From Avidesulfovibrio sp964369685 (GTDB taxonomy: Bacteria > Desulfobacterota > Desulfovibrionia > Desulfovibrionales > Desulfovibrionaceae), in assembly GCA_964369685.1 (NCBI GenBank), contig CAYJFB010000020.1, positions 1 to 39,164 on the forward strand: a DNA stretch of 39,164 nt, given 5' to 3'. This document shows, piece after piece, positions 1 to 8,261 of the stretch (positions are counted from its first letter, which is position 1; each line of letters begins with the position of its first letter). The position numbers and the translations under genes are program-made. Under the pieces are notes generated by a model. That model saw nothing but the letters and a program-made list of their open reading frames with translations. It did no database searches and was not told where the DNA came from.

Positions 1-6
1 GTTAAA

Positions 7-39
7 TTCTTCTGGGGAAAATGTAGCTCCCCAGAAGAA
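7..39 (-). terminator. Hairpin terminator after fliD
   Basis: A perfect 12-bp inverted repeat (arms 7-18 and 28-39, 9-nt loop) lies immediately downstream of the leftward fliD gene. On the minus strand the stem carries CCCC/GGGG and is followed by a short T-rich stretch (ATTTAAC). The T tract is weak, so termination is likely but may be partial. Confidence 0.6.
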
Positions 40-51
40 AAGAAAGGTCTT

Positions 52-2952
52 TTATCCAAGTTGTGCAAGTTCTGATTCTAATGTTGCTTGAGTGGCCTCA
101 TATTCTGCAAGAATGGTATCAATACGGGCAAATTTGGCAAGCTCTCGCCGCTCCCAAAGTGCCAATCGTCGTTCTTCATCGGCAATTTTATCGTCGATAC
201 TATCCATAATATCAAGATAGTTATCTTTTAAAACTTGCAGCGTGCCGCGCTCACCATTTTCAAGATCCGCCGGATCATTTCGGCTTTGATCGGCAAGGAA
301 GGTATAGAGTTCACTGATTTTTCCTTGCTTGACATTGATATAAATCGGATCTGCATCGGCAGGGGGGTGTGAGCCCGCGGTCAAGTCTTGAATGGAAAAC
401 GCCAAACCTTTTGCAGGCCCGTCCATCATAGTATAGGTGTTTGTCGCGCTACTTGAAAGTGTGGCTGCTTGACCGCCAAGCATCACATTACTGACATTGC
501 CATCAGCATCCACATCATAGGTCACTTCATAGCTGCCTGCTTGTGTCACGCCGGACAGCATGCTCTCATACATGACCTCGCTTGAAGTGGAAGAAGCCGA
601 AAAACCTGCCAACATCTCTGCTACGGCAAAGGGATCCTCCGCCAATGCCGTATCGAGACCTTTACCGACACTGGTCGCTAAAATGTCATCACTGTCGTTG
701 ATTTGCATCTGGCCAAAGGTTGGGCTCCCTTCATCGGCATCAATGGTGATGCCGATTGATGACAACGAAGAAAACAAATCATCGTCTTCAAAACCGATTG
801 CTCGACTGGTCATCATGGTTTTTAATTGTGAGTTGAGCAGTGTGACCCCATAGTTCCCTGTCAGTACAGAACCCATCTGAGCGGCATACAGAGACACAGA
901 ATGATTGCCTTCGGCATCCACGATTTCTTCGACTTCCTTGTCTTCGTCAACTTTGGTTAATTCTTGGAAAGTCGTTAAAATGGTGTTCATGGTTTCGACA
1001 AATTCTTCAACTTTTTCACGCAAAGCTGTGGTGTCTGTGGTGACTGTCAGGTTGGTTGTGCCCACACTGGTCAAATTGACAGTGACACCTTCAATAACCC
1101 CTGTGAGCTGATTGCTGGCTGAGGTCATATCAAGATCAAGGCCGTTGAGCGTGAAAATGGCGTCCTGAGCCTGACGCATATACCAAGACGTACTGCCACT
1201 GCCACTGCTTGTTGCGCTGCTGTCTGCAGTAAAGCCCGCATCTGTGCCCATGCCAAAACCCAACGTCACATTCGACAACTCATTGCTTTGCAAAGAAACC
1301 GCATACGTGCCGTCAGGGTTTGCCGTTAGGGAAGCCACAACACCGGATACAGACGCTTCTCTGTTTATGTCGGCTATCTGTTCGTTGACGGTAGCACGAG
1401 CTTCGCCAAAAGAAGCTCCTGCCGTTGTGGTTGTCAAGGCGCTGGGATCGGTAACACCTGTCAGGCGCAATTCATAATTGCCTGCTTGGTTCTTGACGGC
1501 TTCGGCACCGAGAGTCCCTGTAATGCCTTTGGCACCGTTGATTTCGTCAACAATTTCTGTAAGCGTTTTTTGTTGATTGACTCCATCAGCCTCAGTAAAG
1601 GTTAATGTCGCGTCTGCAGGCGCCGCTACAGCTTCTGTCACACGCAATGTATAGGTTGTCGGAGAACCGGTATTCCCTACGATAGTGGCAGTCAAGCCTG
1701 ATGACGTATCGGCATTGATTTCATCTACCAGATCTTGTAAGGACGTTCTTCCGCCGCTGGCGTCATAATCTGTACCATAACTTTTTTCTGTGCCGTCGGC
1801 CTTGGTTATAGTTATAAGCCCAACAGGGCTGTCTTCTGATGCTAACGCAGAGCCGATAGGCGGTTCAATAGCTGTAACCGTTTGATCGACTTTGCCTGTC
1901 GGTGTGATGTCTATAAAAAATTTGCCTGTACCGTCGTCAACAATCTGTACATTCAAAGCACTGCCGGCTTGCGCCTTAATATCGTCAACCGCACTTTCCA
2001 GCGTGCCGGCACCGTTATAGGTTTCACCATTATAGGTAAAGCTAAAAGGATCAACAAACTCACCGGATGCTACTGCTGTAGCGGTTCTGAACGTATTCTC
2101 TTTTACAGAGCTGAACGAATAGCCGTTGTATTCAAATTCCAATGCGGTTTGTGTTGCGCCGCTTTCAGAATTCCACTCTCCGGAATATTGTTGACTGCCT
2201 TCAAGCAACGATTCGCCGACGACATAGCTATATGTTCCATCGGCATTTTGCACGCGGACAACCATGTTTCTTGTGCTTTCTGTATCGCCGTTGGTATAGG
2301 TTGTCGAACCGGTGATGTTTGAGGGTTCAAAGCCGGTCACATTGGTGTTGGCATTGATCACCAAGCTGTTTTCTTCACCCGTTTCTGTGCCTTGAAACTG
2401 AAAGATATAACCGCTTCCCGAACTGAGCAAAGACGCTTTAACATCAACCTCATTGGTTGTTGCGTCTTTATTGATCATATCAACCATGCCCTCAAGCGTC
2501 ATGCCTTTGGGAATGGTGATGTCACGCCGTTCACCGTTATAGGTATACGAAAAAACCGCTTCACCGCTGACTGAAACACCAAGATCTTTACTTTCAAAAA
2601 CGGTTTGGTTCGTCAATGTGGCGTTGGTCGCTAATTGTTTGACTGTAATGACATTGGTGGTATCTGCCGCGTCGGCATCTGCCGTTGCCGACGCCACGGT
2701 GGAATTGGAACTGCTGACAGCTTTATCCAATATCTTGCTCATGGTGCTCATTTCACCCAAAATGCTGTTGGATTCTTCAATCGTTATCAGCAATTGGGAA
2801 AAGGCATCATATCGGAGTTGCCAATCTTCTCGCCAATATTCAAGGCGTTGTTTTGGAATGGATTCGATTTCTTTCAGCTGTTCGACCAAAGCTTGAAAGT
2901 CTGTTCCGCTGCCCAAACCGGCAAAACTGATACTACCTGAAATTGTTGACAT
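52..2952 (-). CDS. fliD: Flagellar hook-associated protein 2 (FliD, filament cap)
   Basis: Predicted protein of 966 aa forming the pentameric cap that folds flagellin at the filament tip; exported by the flagellar type III apparatus. The N-terminus (residues about 5-110) has the FliD_N pattern, including GLGSGTDF and LVEQLKEIE, and the C-terminal 250 residues end in the coiled-coil segment expected of FliD_C. Start chosen at 2952 because a GGCAGGAGAG ribosome site sits just upstream; a longer reading (16 residues) lacks one. The protein is much longer than the 450-700 aa usual for FliD. The middle holds about five flagellin hook-IN-like units with the pattern LxDLVDEIN...VxAxL...G.Y.L.L (e.g. 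TLEGMVDMIN, SLQDLVDEIN, LTEIVDEING, VNEQIADINR). No other flagellar gene is in the window. Confidence 0.93.
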   Translation of the reverse strand: MSTISGSISFAGLGSGTDFQALVEQLKEIESIPKQRLEYWREDWQLRYDAFSQLLITIEESNSILGEMSTMSKILDKAVSSSNSTVASATADADAADTTNVITVKQLATNATLTNQTVFESKDLGVSVSGEAVFSYTYNGERRDITIPKGMTLEGMVDMINKDATTNEVDVKASLLSSGSGYIFQFQGTETGEENSLVINANTNVTGFEPSNITGSTTYTNGDTESTRNMVVRVQNADGTYSYVVGESLLEGSQQYSGEWNSESGATQTALEFEYNGYSFSSVKENTFRTATAVASGEFVDPFSFTYNGETYNGAGTLESAVDDIKAQAGSALNVQIVDDGTGKFFIDITPTGKVDQTVTAIEPPIGSALASEDSPVGLITITKADGTEKSYGTDYDASGGRTSLQDLVDEINADTSSGLTATIVGNTGSPTTYTLRVTEAVAAPADATLTFTEADGVNQQKTLTEIVDEINGAKGITGTLGAEAVKNQAGNYELRLTGVTDPSALTTTTAGASFGEARATVNEQIADINREASVSGVVASLTANPDGTYAVSLQSNELSNVTLGFGMGTDAGFTADSSATSSGSGSTSWYMRQAQDAIFTLNGLDLDMTSASNQLTGVIEGVTVNLTSVGTTNLTVTTDTTALREKVEEFVETMNTILTTFQELTKVDEDKEVEEIVDAEGNHSVSLYAAQMGSVLTGNYGVTLLNSQLKTMMTSRAIGFEDDDLFSSLSSIGITIDADEGSPTFGQMQINDSDDILATSVGKGLDTALAEDPFAVAEMLAGFSASSTSSEVMYESMLSGVTQAGSYEVTYDVDADGNVSNVMLGGQAATLSSSATNTYTMMDGPAKGLAFSIQDLTAGSHPPADADPIYINVKQGKISELYTFLADQSRNDPADLENGERGTLQVLKDNYLDIMDSIDDKIADEERRLALWERRELAKFARIDTILAEYEATQATLESELAQLG

Positions 2953-3051
2953 ATATCTCTCCTGCCAGTTTGCGTTGTGAGCAAAACTGTAAAATAACAA
3001 GCGTTTATCATTAAAAAAATATCAAACAATAATATTGCAAAAAATGTACCT

Positions 3052-3080
3052 TTTTAAAACTGCAATTTTTGCCGTGTCAA
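3052..3080 (-). promoter_or_regulatory. Possible sigma-70 promoter for fliD
   Basis: On the minus strand TTGACA (3080-3075) is followed after 17 nt by TTAAAA (3057-3052), about 100 nt upstream of the fliD start. The -35 is perfect and the -10 is weak. A flagellar sigma-28 promoter could be used instead; I could not identify one. Confidence 0.3.
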
Positions 3081-3125
3081 CAGAAAAATATTTTTTATAC
3101 TATAAATACAAAGGTTAAAACATGT

Positions 3126-3941
3126 TCATTCTGCCAGAAACAGTTCTCTTTTTACCCCTGTTGAGCACGCGGTACACGTCGAACCCATATGAAGTTCAGC
3201 ATTTCGTTCAAGAAGCCATAAAGGATTCAGTGGACGCACGAGCAGACGATCAACACGTAATCCTGCAAACGCTCCAAAACTGCCTGTCACATGCGCGCTA
3301 TTCAAACGTTTGAGCCAGCGTTCATTTCTCATCCATGTCCATTTGGGCCCAAGTAATGTGGCTTTTGCCGTATACACAGAATCAGAACAACATGTTTGTG
3401 CCAAACGTCTTAAAGCGAAAGGGTGATAACAGACTGGAGCACACGCTTTTTTAACAAAATATTTTTGACTTAAACCAAACAGAGAACAACGACTCGTATA
3501 GAGGATCAAGATCCCCTGTCCAGCAACACGCCACGCTTCTTCAACGATGGTTCGTAAGGTCTCGCTACCTGTTGTAAAGTCCAATGTGAGCAAAGTGTAG
3601 TCAAATTGTTTGTCGTCAAAAGGCAAATGCTCGGGCTTTCCCAAATGCCACGCAACCTTATGACCCATCAATGTCTGTGCAATATCAAGCAAGTGTGATT
3701 CAGATTCAAGCGCCGTCACATCAAAGCCCTGTTCCCATAATGTCGGTAAAAAAATTCCCGCACCACACGCAATATGCACCAAGCTATGTCTGCGACGTAC
3801 CCAATCAGAAATCATGTGTTGCAATAACTTCTGTTTGGCTCGCAAAACACCCATGCCTTCAGGGGATGTCAACCATGTCGCATGTTTTAATCGGCAACAA
3901 TTTTTGCTTGTTTGATTCTGATCACACATATGCATTTCCAT
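3126..3941 (-). CDS. Class I SAM-dependent methyltransferase
   Basis: Predicted 271-aa soluble protein with a Rossmann-type methyltransferase core. Motif I is VHIACGAGIFLP (a degenerate D/E-x-GxGxG), followed by an acidic strand end ALESES (SAM ribose binding), then EHLPFDDKQFDYTLL, the usual P-F-D-...-FD-V/T segment of motif II/III. The family (Methyltransf_11-like) acts on small molecules or lipids; the substrate cannot be read from sequence. Several in-frame starts lie close together (TTG 3950, ATG 3941, 3935, 3929); I took the first ATG, without a convincing ribosome site. It lies upstream of fliD on the same strand, 173 nt away, but flagellar involvement is not implied. The C-terminus is Cys-containing (STCTACSTG) and unassigned. 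Confidence 0.72.
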   Translation of the reverse strand: MEMHMCDQNQTSKNCCRLKHATWLTSPEGMGVLRAKQKLLQHMISDWVRRRHSLVHIACGAGIFLPTLWEQGFDVTALESESHLLDIAQTLMGHKVAWHLGKPEHLPFDDKQFDYTLLTLDFTTGSETLRTIVEEAWRVAGQGILILYTSRCSLFGLSQKYFVKKACAPVCYHPFALRRLAQTCCSDSVYTAKATLLGPKWTWMRNERWLKRLNSAHVTGSFGAFAGLRVDRLLVRPLNPLWLLERNAELHMGSTCTACSTGVKRELFLAE

Positions 3942-4167
3942 AAGAATCAAAAGATTAAAACACTTCGGTTTACAAGATGTTTAAAAAGAAAGGCAAACAG
4001 CTTCCTCATTAATCATTAGTGAAGAAAAGAAAACTTCTCTCTTTCTTTCTTCGACAGAAAAATGAAAAACTTTACCGCATTTTTACTCTTCCCTTATCCG
4101 AAATAAAGCGTTATGCTTATTTACAATAAACGACAAAAAAATTGTCAACTCAATGAAGGATACACAT

Positions 4168-4473
4168 ATGAAAAGCATTGCTACTCGTCCTGAGTTTGCT
4201 CAACTGACCGAAGATGATATTGAAGAAGTGCTGAATAAATTGGAAGCCTTGGATGAAAATGAATTGGGGGCGGCGAATAACCCCGTTTTAATGGAAATCG
4301 AACGCCTGATTGCAGCCTATTCAGCGCGATTTGAAGAACTTTGTAATGAAAATGGTGATGTTCCGGCAGAACTTGTCACCTTTGAACCGGAAAAAGCCAT
4401 TGAATCCGTTGCCTATGACATTTTTTCCGATGCACTCTATGAATCTCTGAGTCAAGAGGATGAAGACGAATAG
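4168..4473 (+). CDS. Small acidic protein of unknown function
   Basis: A 101-aa protein that I do not recognise. It is strongly acidic, mostly predicted helical (e.g. LTEDDIEEVLNKLEALDE, residues 13-30) and ends in SQEDEDE; there is no signal peptide, membrane segment or Cys motif. The start is supported by GAAGGA seven bases upstream of the ATG at 4168; an in-frame ATG at 4153 has no ribosome site. It stands alone, followed by about 160 nt without a gene before the thiamine riboswitch. Good Shine-Dalgarno and normal codon use argue that it is real. Confidence 0.65.
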   Translation: MKSIATRPEFAQLTEDDIEEVLNKLEALDENELGAANNPVLMEIERLIAAYSARFEELCNENGDVPAELVTFEPEKAIESVAYDIFSDALYESLSQEDEDE

Positions 4474-4636
4474 TCAACAAAGAATACATTGAGGTATGAC
4501 AACGTGTGTCTGTTTGTTGATAACGTCACCCGTTCAGCGACTTTGGACAAAAACATACCTCTGAGCATATATTTTTTTCGCTGGGGGAGTCTTGTCTCTG
4601 TTTTTTTAGAGTGCATTGAACAGTAAAAACATCGTT

Positions 4637-4737
4637 TTAGTGGTGCAATGCTTCGTATGCAGAAACAAGGCTGAGATTGGGATATTCCCTGACCCTTTGA
4701 ACCTGACGCAGATCATCCTGCCGTAGGGAAGCCCTAT
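4637..4737 (+). ncRNA. TPP riboswitch (THI element)
   Basis: The leader of thiC holds the conserved thiamine-pyrophosphate aptamer blocks in order: GGTGC near 4642, CTGAGA at 4671-4676 (pyrimidine-sensor helix), ACCCTTTGAACCTGA at 4692-4706, and CGTAGGGAA at 4722-4730 (pyrophosphate sensor). Order and spacing match known THI boxes. About 120 nt separate it from the thiC start; this spacer holds T-rich runs and a CCGT-TCGG-ACGG hairpin (around 4791-4802) that could form the expression platform. Expected effect: TPP binding lowers thiC expression. Confidence 0.93.
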
Positions 4738-4858
4738 CCATTATTTATCCGTTTTTTCCGAGCAGACTTTTTTTTGCGGCATAACTGCCGTTCGGACGGA
4801 TCCGCTTTTGGACTATGGGCTTGCAAGGGACACCTTTATTCTTTGCAGGAGCCTTTTC

Positions 4859-6145
4859 ATGTCGTTATTGGCACAAAATACCGCACTACAAAAACTTTTT
4901 CACGAACATGCAGAAAACCTTGCCGCAGTCGAAGGCTTAAGCGTTCAACAAATCCAAGATGCGCTTGAACAAGGCACCATGGTATTATTGGGTAACCCCG
5001 TGCATCCAAAGCTCCAACCGTTGCTTGTTGGTCAGCCGTCACGGATTAAAGTCAATGCCAATATCGGTACATCACCGCTCTGCGAATGCCCAAGAACCGA
5101 ACAACGCAAACTCGCCAAGGCTCTTGAAGCGGGAGCCGACACGGTCATGGATCTTTCCATTTCCGGTGATCTTGATGCCATTCGGAGAGACATGTTGGCG
5201 CATTGTCCTGTCCCCGTAGGTACCGTACCCATGTATGCCGTTGCACAACGATTGCTTGATGCCGAAATCGACATCGCAAACATGGATCCTGATGAACTCT
5301 TTGCTGAAATTCGTAAACAAGCCGAACAAGGCGTGGACTTTATGACTGTCCATTGCGGCTTGACACAACGCGGTGCAACATGGGCAACAAGTACACACCC
5401 ACGCACTGCACGCGTCATGGGGATTGTTTCGCGAGGTGGTTCCATGCTGGCGCGTTGGATGCTGAAAAATAAACAAGAAAATCCGTTGTTGGAACACTTT
5501 GATCGTTTGCTTGATATTGCGCTTGAATATAATGTTACTTTGTCGTTGGGTGACGGTTTACGTCCCGGCGCAGGTGTTGACGCAGGTGATGCGGCACAGT
5601 GGGAAGAAGTTATGGTTCTCGGCCAACTGGTAACGCGTGCGCTTGATGCGGGCGTTCAGTGTATGATTGAAGGTCCGGGGCACGTTCCTCTCCATCAGAT
5701 TGAAAGCCAAATCCAAGGGATCAAACGCCTGACAAACAACGCGCCTCTCTATGTTTTGGGGCCGCTGACAGTAGACAGCGCACCGGGATACGATCACATT
5801 GCAGGAGCCATCGGCGGTGCACTTGGGGTGCGTGCCGGTGTTGATTTCCTTTGTTATTTGACACCTGCAGAACATTTAACTTTGCCGGACGAAGACGATG
5901 TTTGGGCAGGCGTTATGGCTTCACGGATTGCGGCTCATGCCGGAGAAGTGGCGTTGGGAACGGAACGCGCTCTGAATCGTGAACAAGCAATGAACAGCGC
6001 ACGCAAAGCGTTGGATTGGGAACGTATGGGGCAGGCTGCTCTTGATCCCAAAGCGTTGCACACGCGTCGAGAACCACACAAACACGAAGAAGCGTGTGCT
6101 ATGTGCGGTAAATTTTGTGCCGTAAAAATGTTGCAAGATAAATAA
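4859..6145 (+). CDS. thiC: Phosphomethylpyrimidine synthase ThiC
   Basis: 428-aa radical SAM enzyme converting 5-aminoimidazole ribotide to HMP phosphate in the pyrimidine branch of thiamine synthesis. Family motifs are clear: RIKVNANIGTSP, GADTVMDLS, GVDFMTVHCG, SRGGSMLARWM, MIEGPGHVPL and GVDFLCYLTPAEHL. The C-terminal cluster motif is CAMCGKFC (CX2CX3C), one residue shorter between the last two Cys than the CX2CX4C of E. coli or B. subtilis ThiC. The length is that of the short anaerobe/archaeal form (E. coli is about 630 aa). Start chosen at 4859, after GCAGGAG, rather than an ATG at 4808 lacking a site. The TPP riboswitch upstream argues for ThiC rather than the related BzaF (benzimidazole-forming) paralogue. 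Confidence 0.93.
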   Translation: MSLLAQNTALQKLFHEHAENLAAVEGLSVQQIQDALEQGTMVLLGNPVHPKLQPLLVGQPSRIKVNANIGTSPLCECPRTEQRKLAKALEAGADTVMDLSISGDLDAIRRDMLAHCPVPVGTVPMYAVAQRLLDAEIDIANMDPDELFAEIRKQAEQGVDFMTVHCGLTQRGATWATSTHPRTARVMGIVSRGGSMLARWMLKNKQENPLLEHFDRLLDIALEYNVTLSLGDGLRPGAGVDAGDAAQWEEVMVLGQLVTRALDAGVQCMIEGPGHVPLHQIESQIQGIKRLTNNAPLYVLGPLTVDSAPGYDHIAGAIGGALGVRAGVDFLCYLTPAEHLTLPDEDDVWAGVMASRIAAHAGEVALGTERALNREQAMNSARKALDWERMGQAALDPKALHTRREPHKHEEACAMCGKFCAVKMLQDK

Positions 6146-6227
6146 CCAGTGTTTAGCTGTGTTTTTCTAAACATCATTGACTTATTTGTTTTATCCAACT
6201 ATGAAATACTAAAATAGTACGAGGACA

Positions 6228-6392
6228 ATGTATGTCTTGTAGCTCTGTGAAGGAACTGTCAGCTACGATGCTGTCGGTGCGTTGATCGGTGGGCTCTGCG
6301 TTATTACACTCGTCAACGGTATCATAGACGCTGTATTTGGCGGTGGTTTCGGTGTTCTTGCCGATGGATTCTATGGGTACAAGAAAGACTGA
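6228..6392 (+). pseudogene. Possible frameshifted small Gly-rich membrane peptide
   Basis: An open frame ending at TGA 6390-6392 encodes a plausible peptide (…DAVGALIGGLCVITLVNG…FGVLADGFYGYKKD) with one hydrophobic segment, but has no start codon after an in-frame TAG at 6240. A good start (GAGGA then ATG at 6232) exists in a neighbouring frame and reads MSCSSVK before leaving the coding frame. A one-base deletion near 6248-6255 would explain both, either as a real pseudogene or an assembly error. The function is unknown. Confidence 0.35.
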
Positions 6393-6412
6393 TCGTAAAA
6401 GTAGGACTCAGG

Positions 6413-6955
6413 ATGTTGCGTCACGTTCCCGGGGATAGCCTTGAAGCGCGTTGCACACGTTGTAACGATACCACAAGACATGTGATTGTTGCCTTGAGCG
6501 ACAAAACAATCCTTAAAGTGGAATGCCAAGCGTGTGGGAGTGTTCATAAGTATTCCTCACCGGAGAAAAGGATACCCAAAGCGCAGGTCTCTGTTGTGTG
6601 TCGTGTCCGAGCGGGGGAAAGCCGTCAACGTGCCATGGAACGAAAAACACAATCAAGCGTTTCGGGACGCATTATTGCGCGTGGTTTGCCGCCTCTTGAC
6701 CTATTGACACAAACATCGCCCAAGCGCTCAACAGGGATGTTGAGCGCTGATGAGGAACGTGAACAAGCGTGGCTTCTTGCGGTTAATAAAAGTTTTGCTA
6801 CGCCTAAAACCTATTCTGCTGAAATCGTTTTTACCGAAAACGATATTTTGACTCATCCTACGTTTGGCCTGGGGGTTGTACAAAAAATAACCCCCCCCGA
6901 CAAAATTACAGTTATTTTTCGGGAAGGTATAAAAAACCTCCGCGGTAAATGTTAG
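6413..6955 (+). CDS. Zinc-ribbon protein of unknown function
   Basis: A 180-aa protein. The N-terminus holds two CxxC knuckles (CTRC at residues 14-17 and CQAC at 38-41), a classical zinc ribbon. A linker rich in Arg, Ser and Thr follows. The C-terminus (about 143-176) reads ILTHPTFGLGVVQKI..PDKITVIFREGIKNL, the HPxFGxGxV…V.F..G…L pattern of small SH3-like C-terminal domains seen in UvrD-like helicases and in uncharacterised deltaproteobacterial zinc-ribbon proteins. Nucleic-acid binding is a reasonable inference, not shown. GTAGGACTCAGG precedes the ATG. Confidence 0.65.
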   Translation: MLRHVPGDSLEARCTRCNDTTRHVIVALSDKTILKVECQACGSVHKYSSPEKRIPKAQVSVVCRVRAGESRQRAMERKTQSSVSGRIIARGLPPLDLLTQTSPKRSTGMLSADEEREQAWLLAVNKSFATPKTYSAEIVFTENDILTHPTFGLGVVQKITPPDKITVIFREGIKNLRGKC

Positions 6956-7017
6956 ACTGTGTTTCATTGCATAATTGTTAGAAAAAGATACGTTAAAAAA
7001 ACCTGTCTAAATACAAT

Positions 7018-7134
7018 CTAATCCGTATTTCCCATTAAATACTTGGTATAAGACATCAAATGGGGCTCTGCACCTTTAAGTAACCAAGCCGTCATAAAAA
7101 GAACAACAAGATCGATAATGATGTATTCAGCCAT
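7018..7134 (-). CDS. Small membrane peptide, 38 aa
   Basis: A minus-strand frame encodes 38 residues starting MAEYIIIDLVVLFMTAWLL, one hydrophobic segment (about residues 4-19) followed by a polar tail. A GGAGT ribosome site lies five bases from the ATG (7134). It sits in a 430-nt space between the zinc-ribbon gene and the ATP-synthase cluster, reading away from the latter. I do not recognise it; size, hydrophobicity and the ribosome site suggest a real single-pass small protein. Confidence 0.45.
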   Translation of the reverse strand: MAEYIIIDLVVLFMTAWLLKGAEPHLMSYTKYLMGNTD

Positions 7135-7384
7135 GATTGACTCCATTTCTTATTATTAAAGGCTTTTTATGGAATCTTTTTGTGGTGTGACATCCTTCCA
7201 TGCAAGATAGATAGTAGTTCATGCAAAAAAAAGTATGCAATAGATACTTTTTTAGTTTTATACTATGTAAGCATTTATTGTTTATGTTCATCATTTTACA
7301 CTGAATCCATTTTTATAAAGACACATAAACATTTCATGTGTGAACATATTGAAATGCGTATATATTTTTTAAAGGAATAATGCA

Positions 7385-7666
7385 ATGTCACGAAAAAATC
7401 TTTTTGACGCTTTGGGACGTGCCAGTACGTTAGGTTTACACCTTGTTTCGGGAATGCTTGTTGGTGGTGTCCTTGGCTATGGGCTGGATTCTTGGCTTGG
7501 TAGTCAGCCATGGGGATTGCTTGTTTTTTTACTTATGGGTATTATAGCAGGGTTTCGTAACGTTTGGCGAGATGCACAATACATTATTACAGACTCCAAT
7601 TCCGTTCCCATGAAAAAAAAAACTGAAACTACACAAAAATATACTGCACAAAAAGAAAAACACTAA
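7385..7666 (+). CDS. atpZ: AtpZ/AtpI-family F0F1-ATPase accessory protein
   Basis: 93-aa membrane protein with two predicted transmembrane segments (about residues 14-34 and 41-58), the first with the pattern GLHLVSGMLVGGVLGYGLD, the second followed by FRNVWRDAQ, as in AtpZ-type proteins encoded ahead of ATP-synthase genes. Proposed family roles are Mg2+/Ca2+ handling and assembly of the c-ring. The tail is Lys-rich. AAGGAA precedes the ATG by eight bases. It heads the run atpZ-atpI-atpB-atpE. Confidence 0.8.
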   Translation: MSRKNLFDALGRASTLGLHLVSGMLVGGVLGYGLDSWLGSQPWGLLVFLLMGIIAGFRNVWRDAQYIITDSNSVPMKKKTETTQKYTAQKEKH

Positions 7667-7748
7667 AGAGTATAAAAAAATAAACAAAATGAGAGACAAT
7701 ATGGGTAACATGTCTTATCTTAAAATGAGAATAAAAAAGGTGACCTGA

Positions 7749-8201
7749 TTGAAACAACCATCGCAATGGAAATCATTTTTGGGTATCGTTTGGGTTGATC
7801 GTTTTCTCGAACAGCACGGTATGGCGTGGGTGATTCGTATGGTGCTTTTATTGACGCTGTACAGTGCTTTTATGGCGATTGCATCGGGACTTCTTTTGTG
7901 GTCTTTTTCTGCCAAAGGCGTTTGGTTGGTTTGGTTTGGTTTGGCAATGCTTTTATCGGCTTGGAATTTCTATGGCCTTGCACGCTTTGTTTATCGTTCT
8001 GTTGTTTCCGGTTGGCAAGCCATGATGTTGGTGCGTTTACTCTTTGGAACCCAACTGCGACTCTTGTTGACAGGTGTTTTTGTGTATGTCGCTATTGTTT
8101 ACTTTGAGGCACCGCTTTTTGCACTTGTCTGTGGATTGACGATACTACTTATTTACGCTACACTCTGTGGCTGTATAGGCAAAGAGCATTCCGTACAATA
8201 G
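7749..8201 (+). CDS. atpI: ATP synthase protein I
   Basis: 150-aa hydrophobic protein with four predicted membrane helices (about residues 28-50, 57-80, 92-112, 116-140), matching the size and topology of AtpI, a c-ring assembly factor. It begins with TTG at 7749, preceded by AAAGGTGA at a good distance; no ATG is better placed. Identity rests mainly on position between AtpZ and subunit a, as AtpI sequences are poorly conserved. Confidence 0.72.
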   Translation: MKQPSQWKSFLGIVWVDRFLEQHGMAWVIRMVLLLTLYSAFMAIASGLLLWSFSAKGVWLVWFGLAMLLSAWNFYGLARFVYRSVVSGWQAMMLVRLLFGTQLRLLLTGVFVYVAIVYFEAPLFALVCGLTILLIYATLCGCIGKEHSVQ

Positions 8202-8261
8202 ATCTTTTGCTATTTTACGATTGCAAAAAACACGCTTCCCCTACAATACAAGGAGTGACCC

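Noticed and set aside
3987..4003. 17-nt repeat AGAAAGGCAAACAGCTT also at 30702-30718
   Set aside because: Only two copies in unrelated contexts and no symmetry; likely chance, though a genome-wide count would settle it.
4859..6145. BzaF (anaerobic benzimidazole synthesis) instead of ThiC
   Set aside because: The TPP riboswitch directly upstream points to thiamine synthesis, and no corrinoid genes adjoin it.
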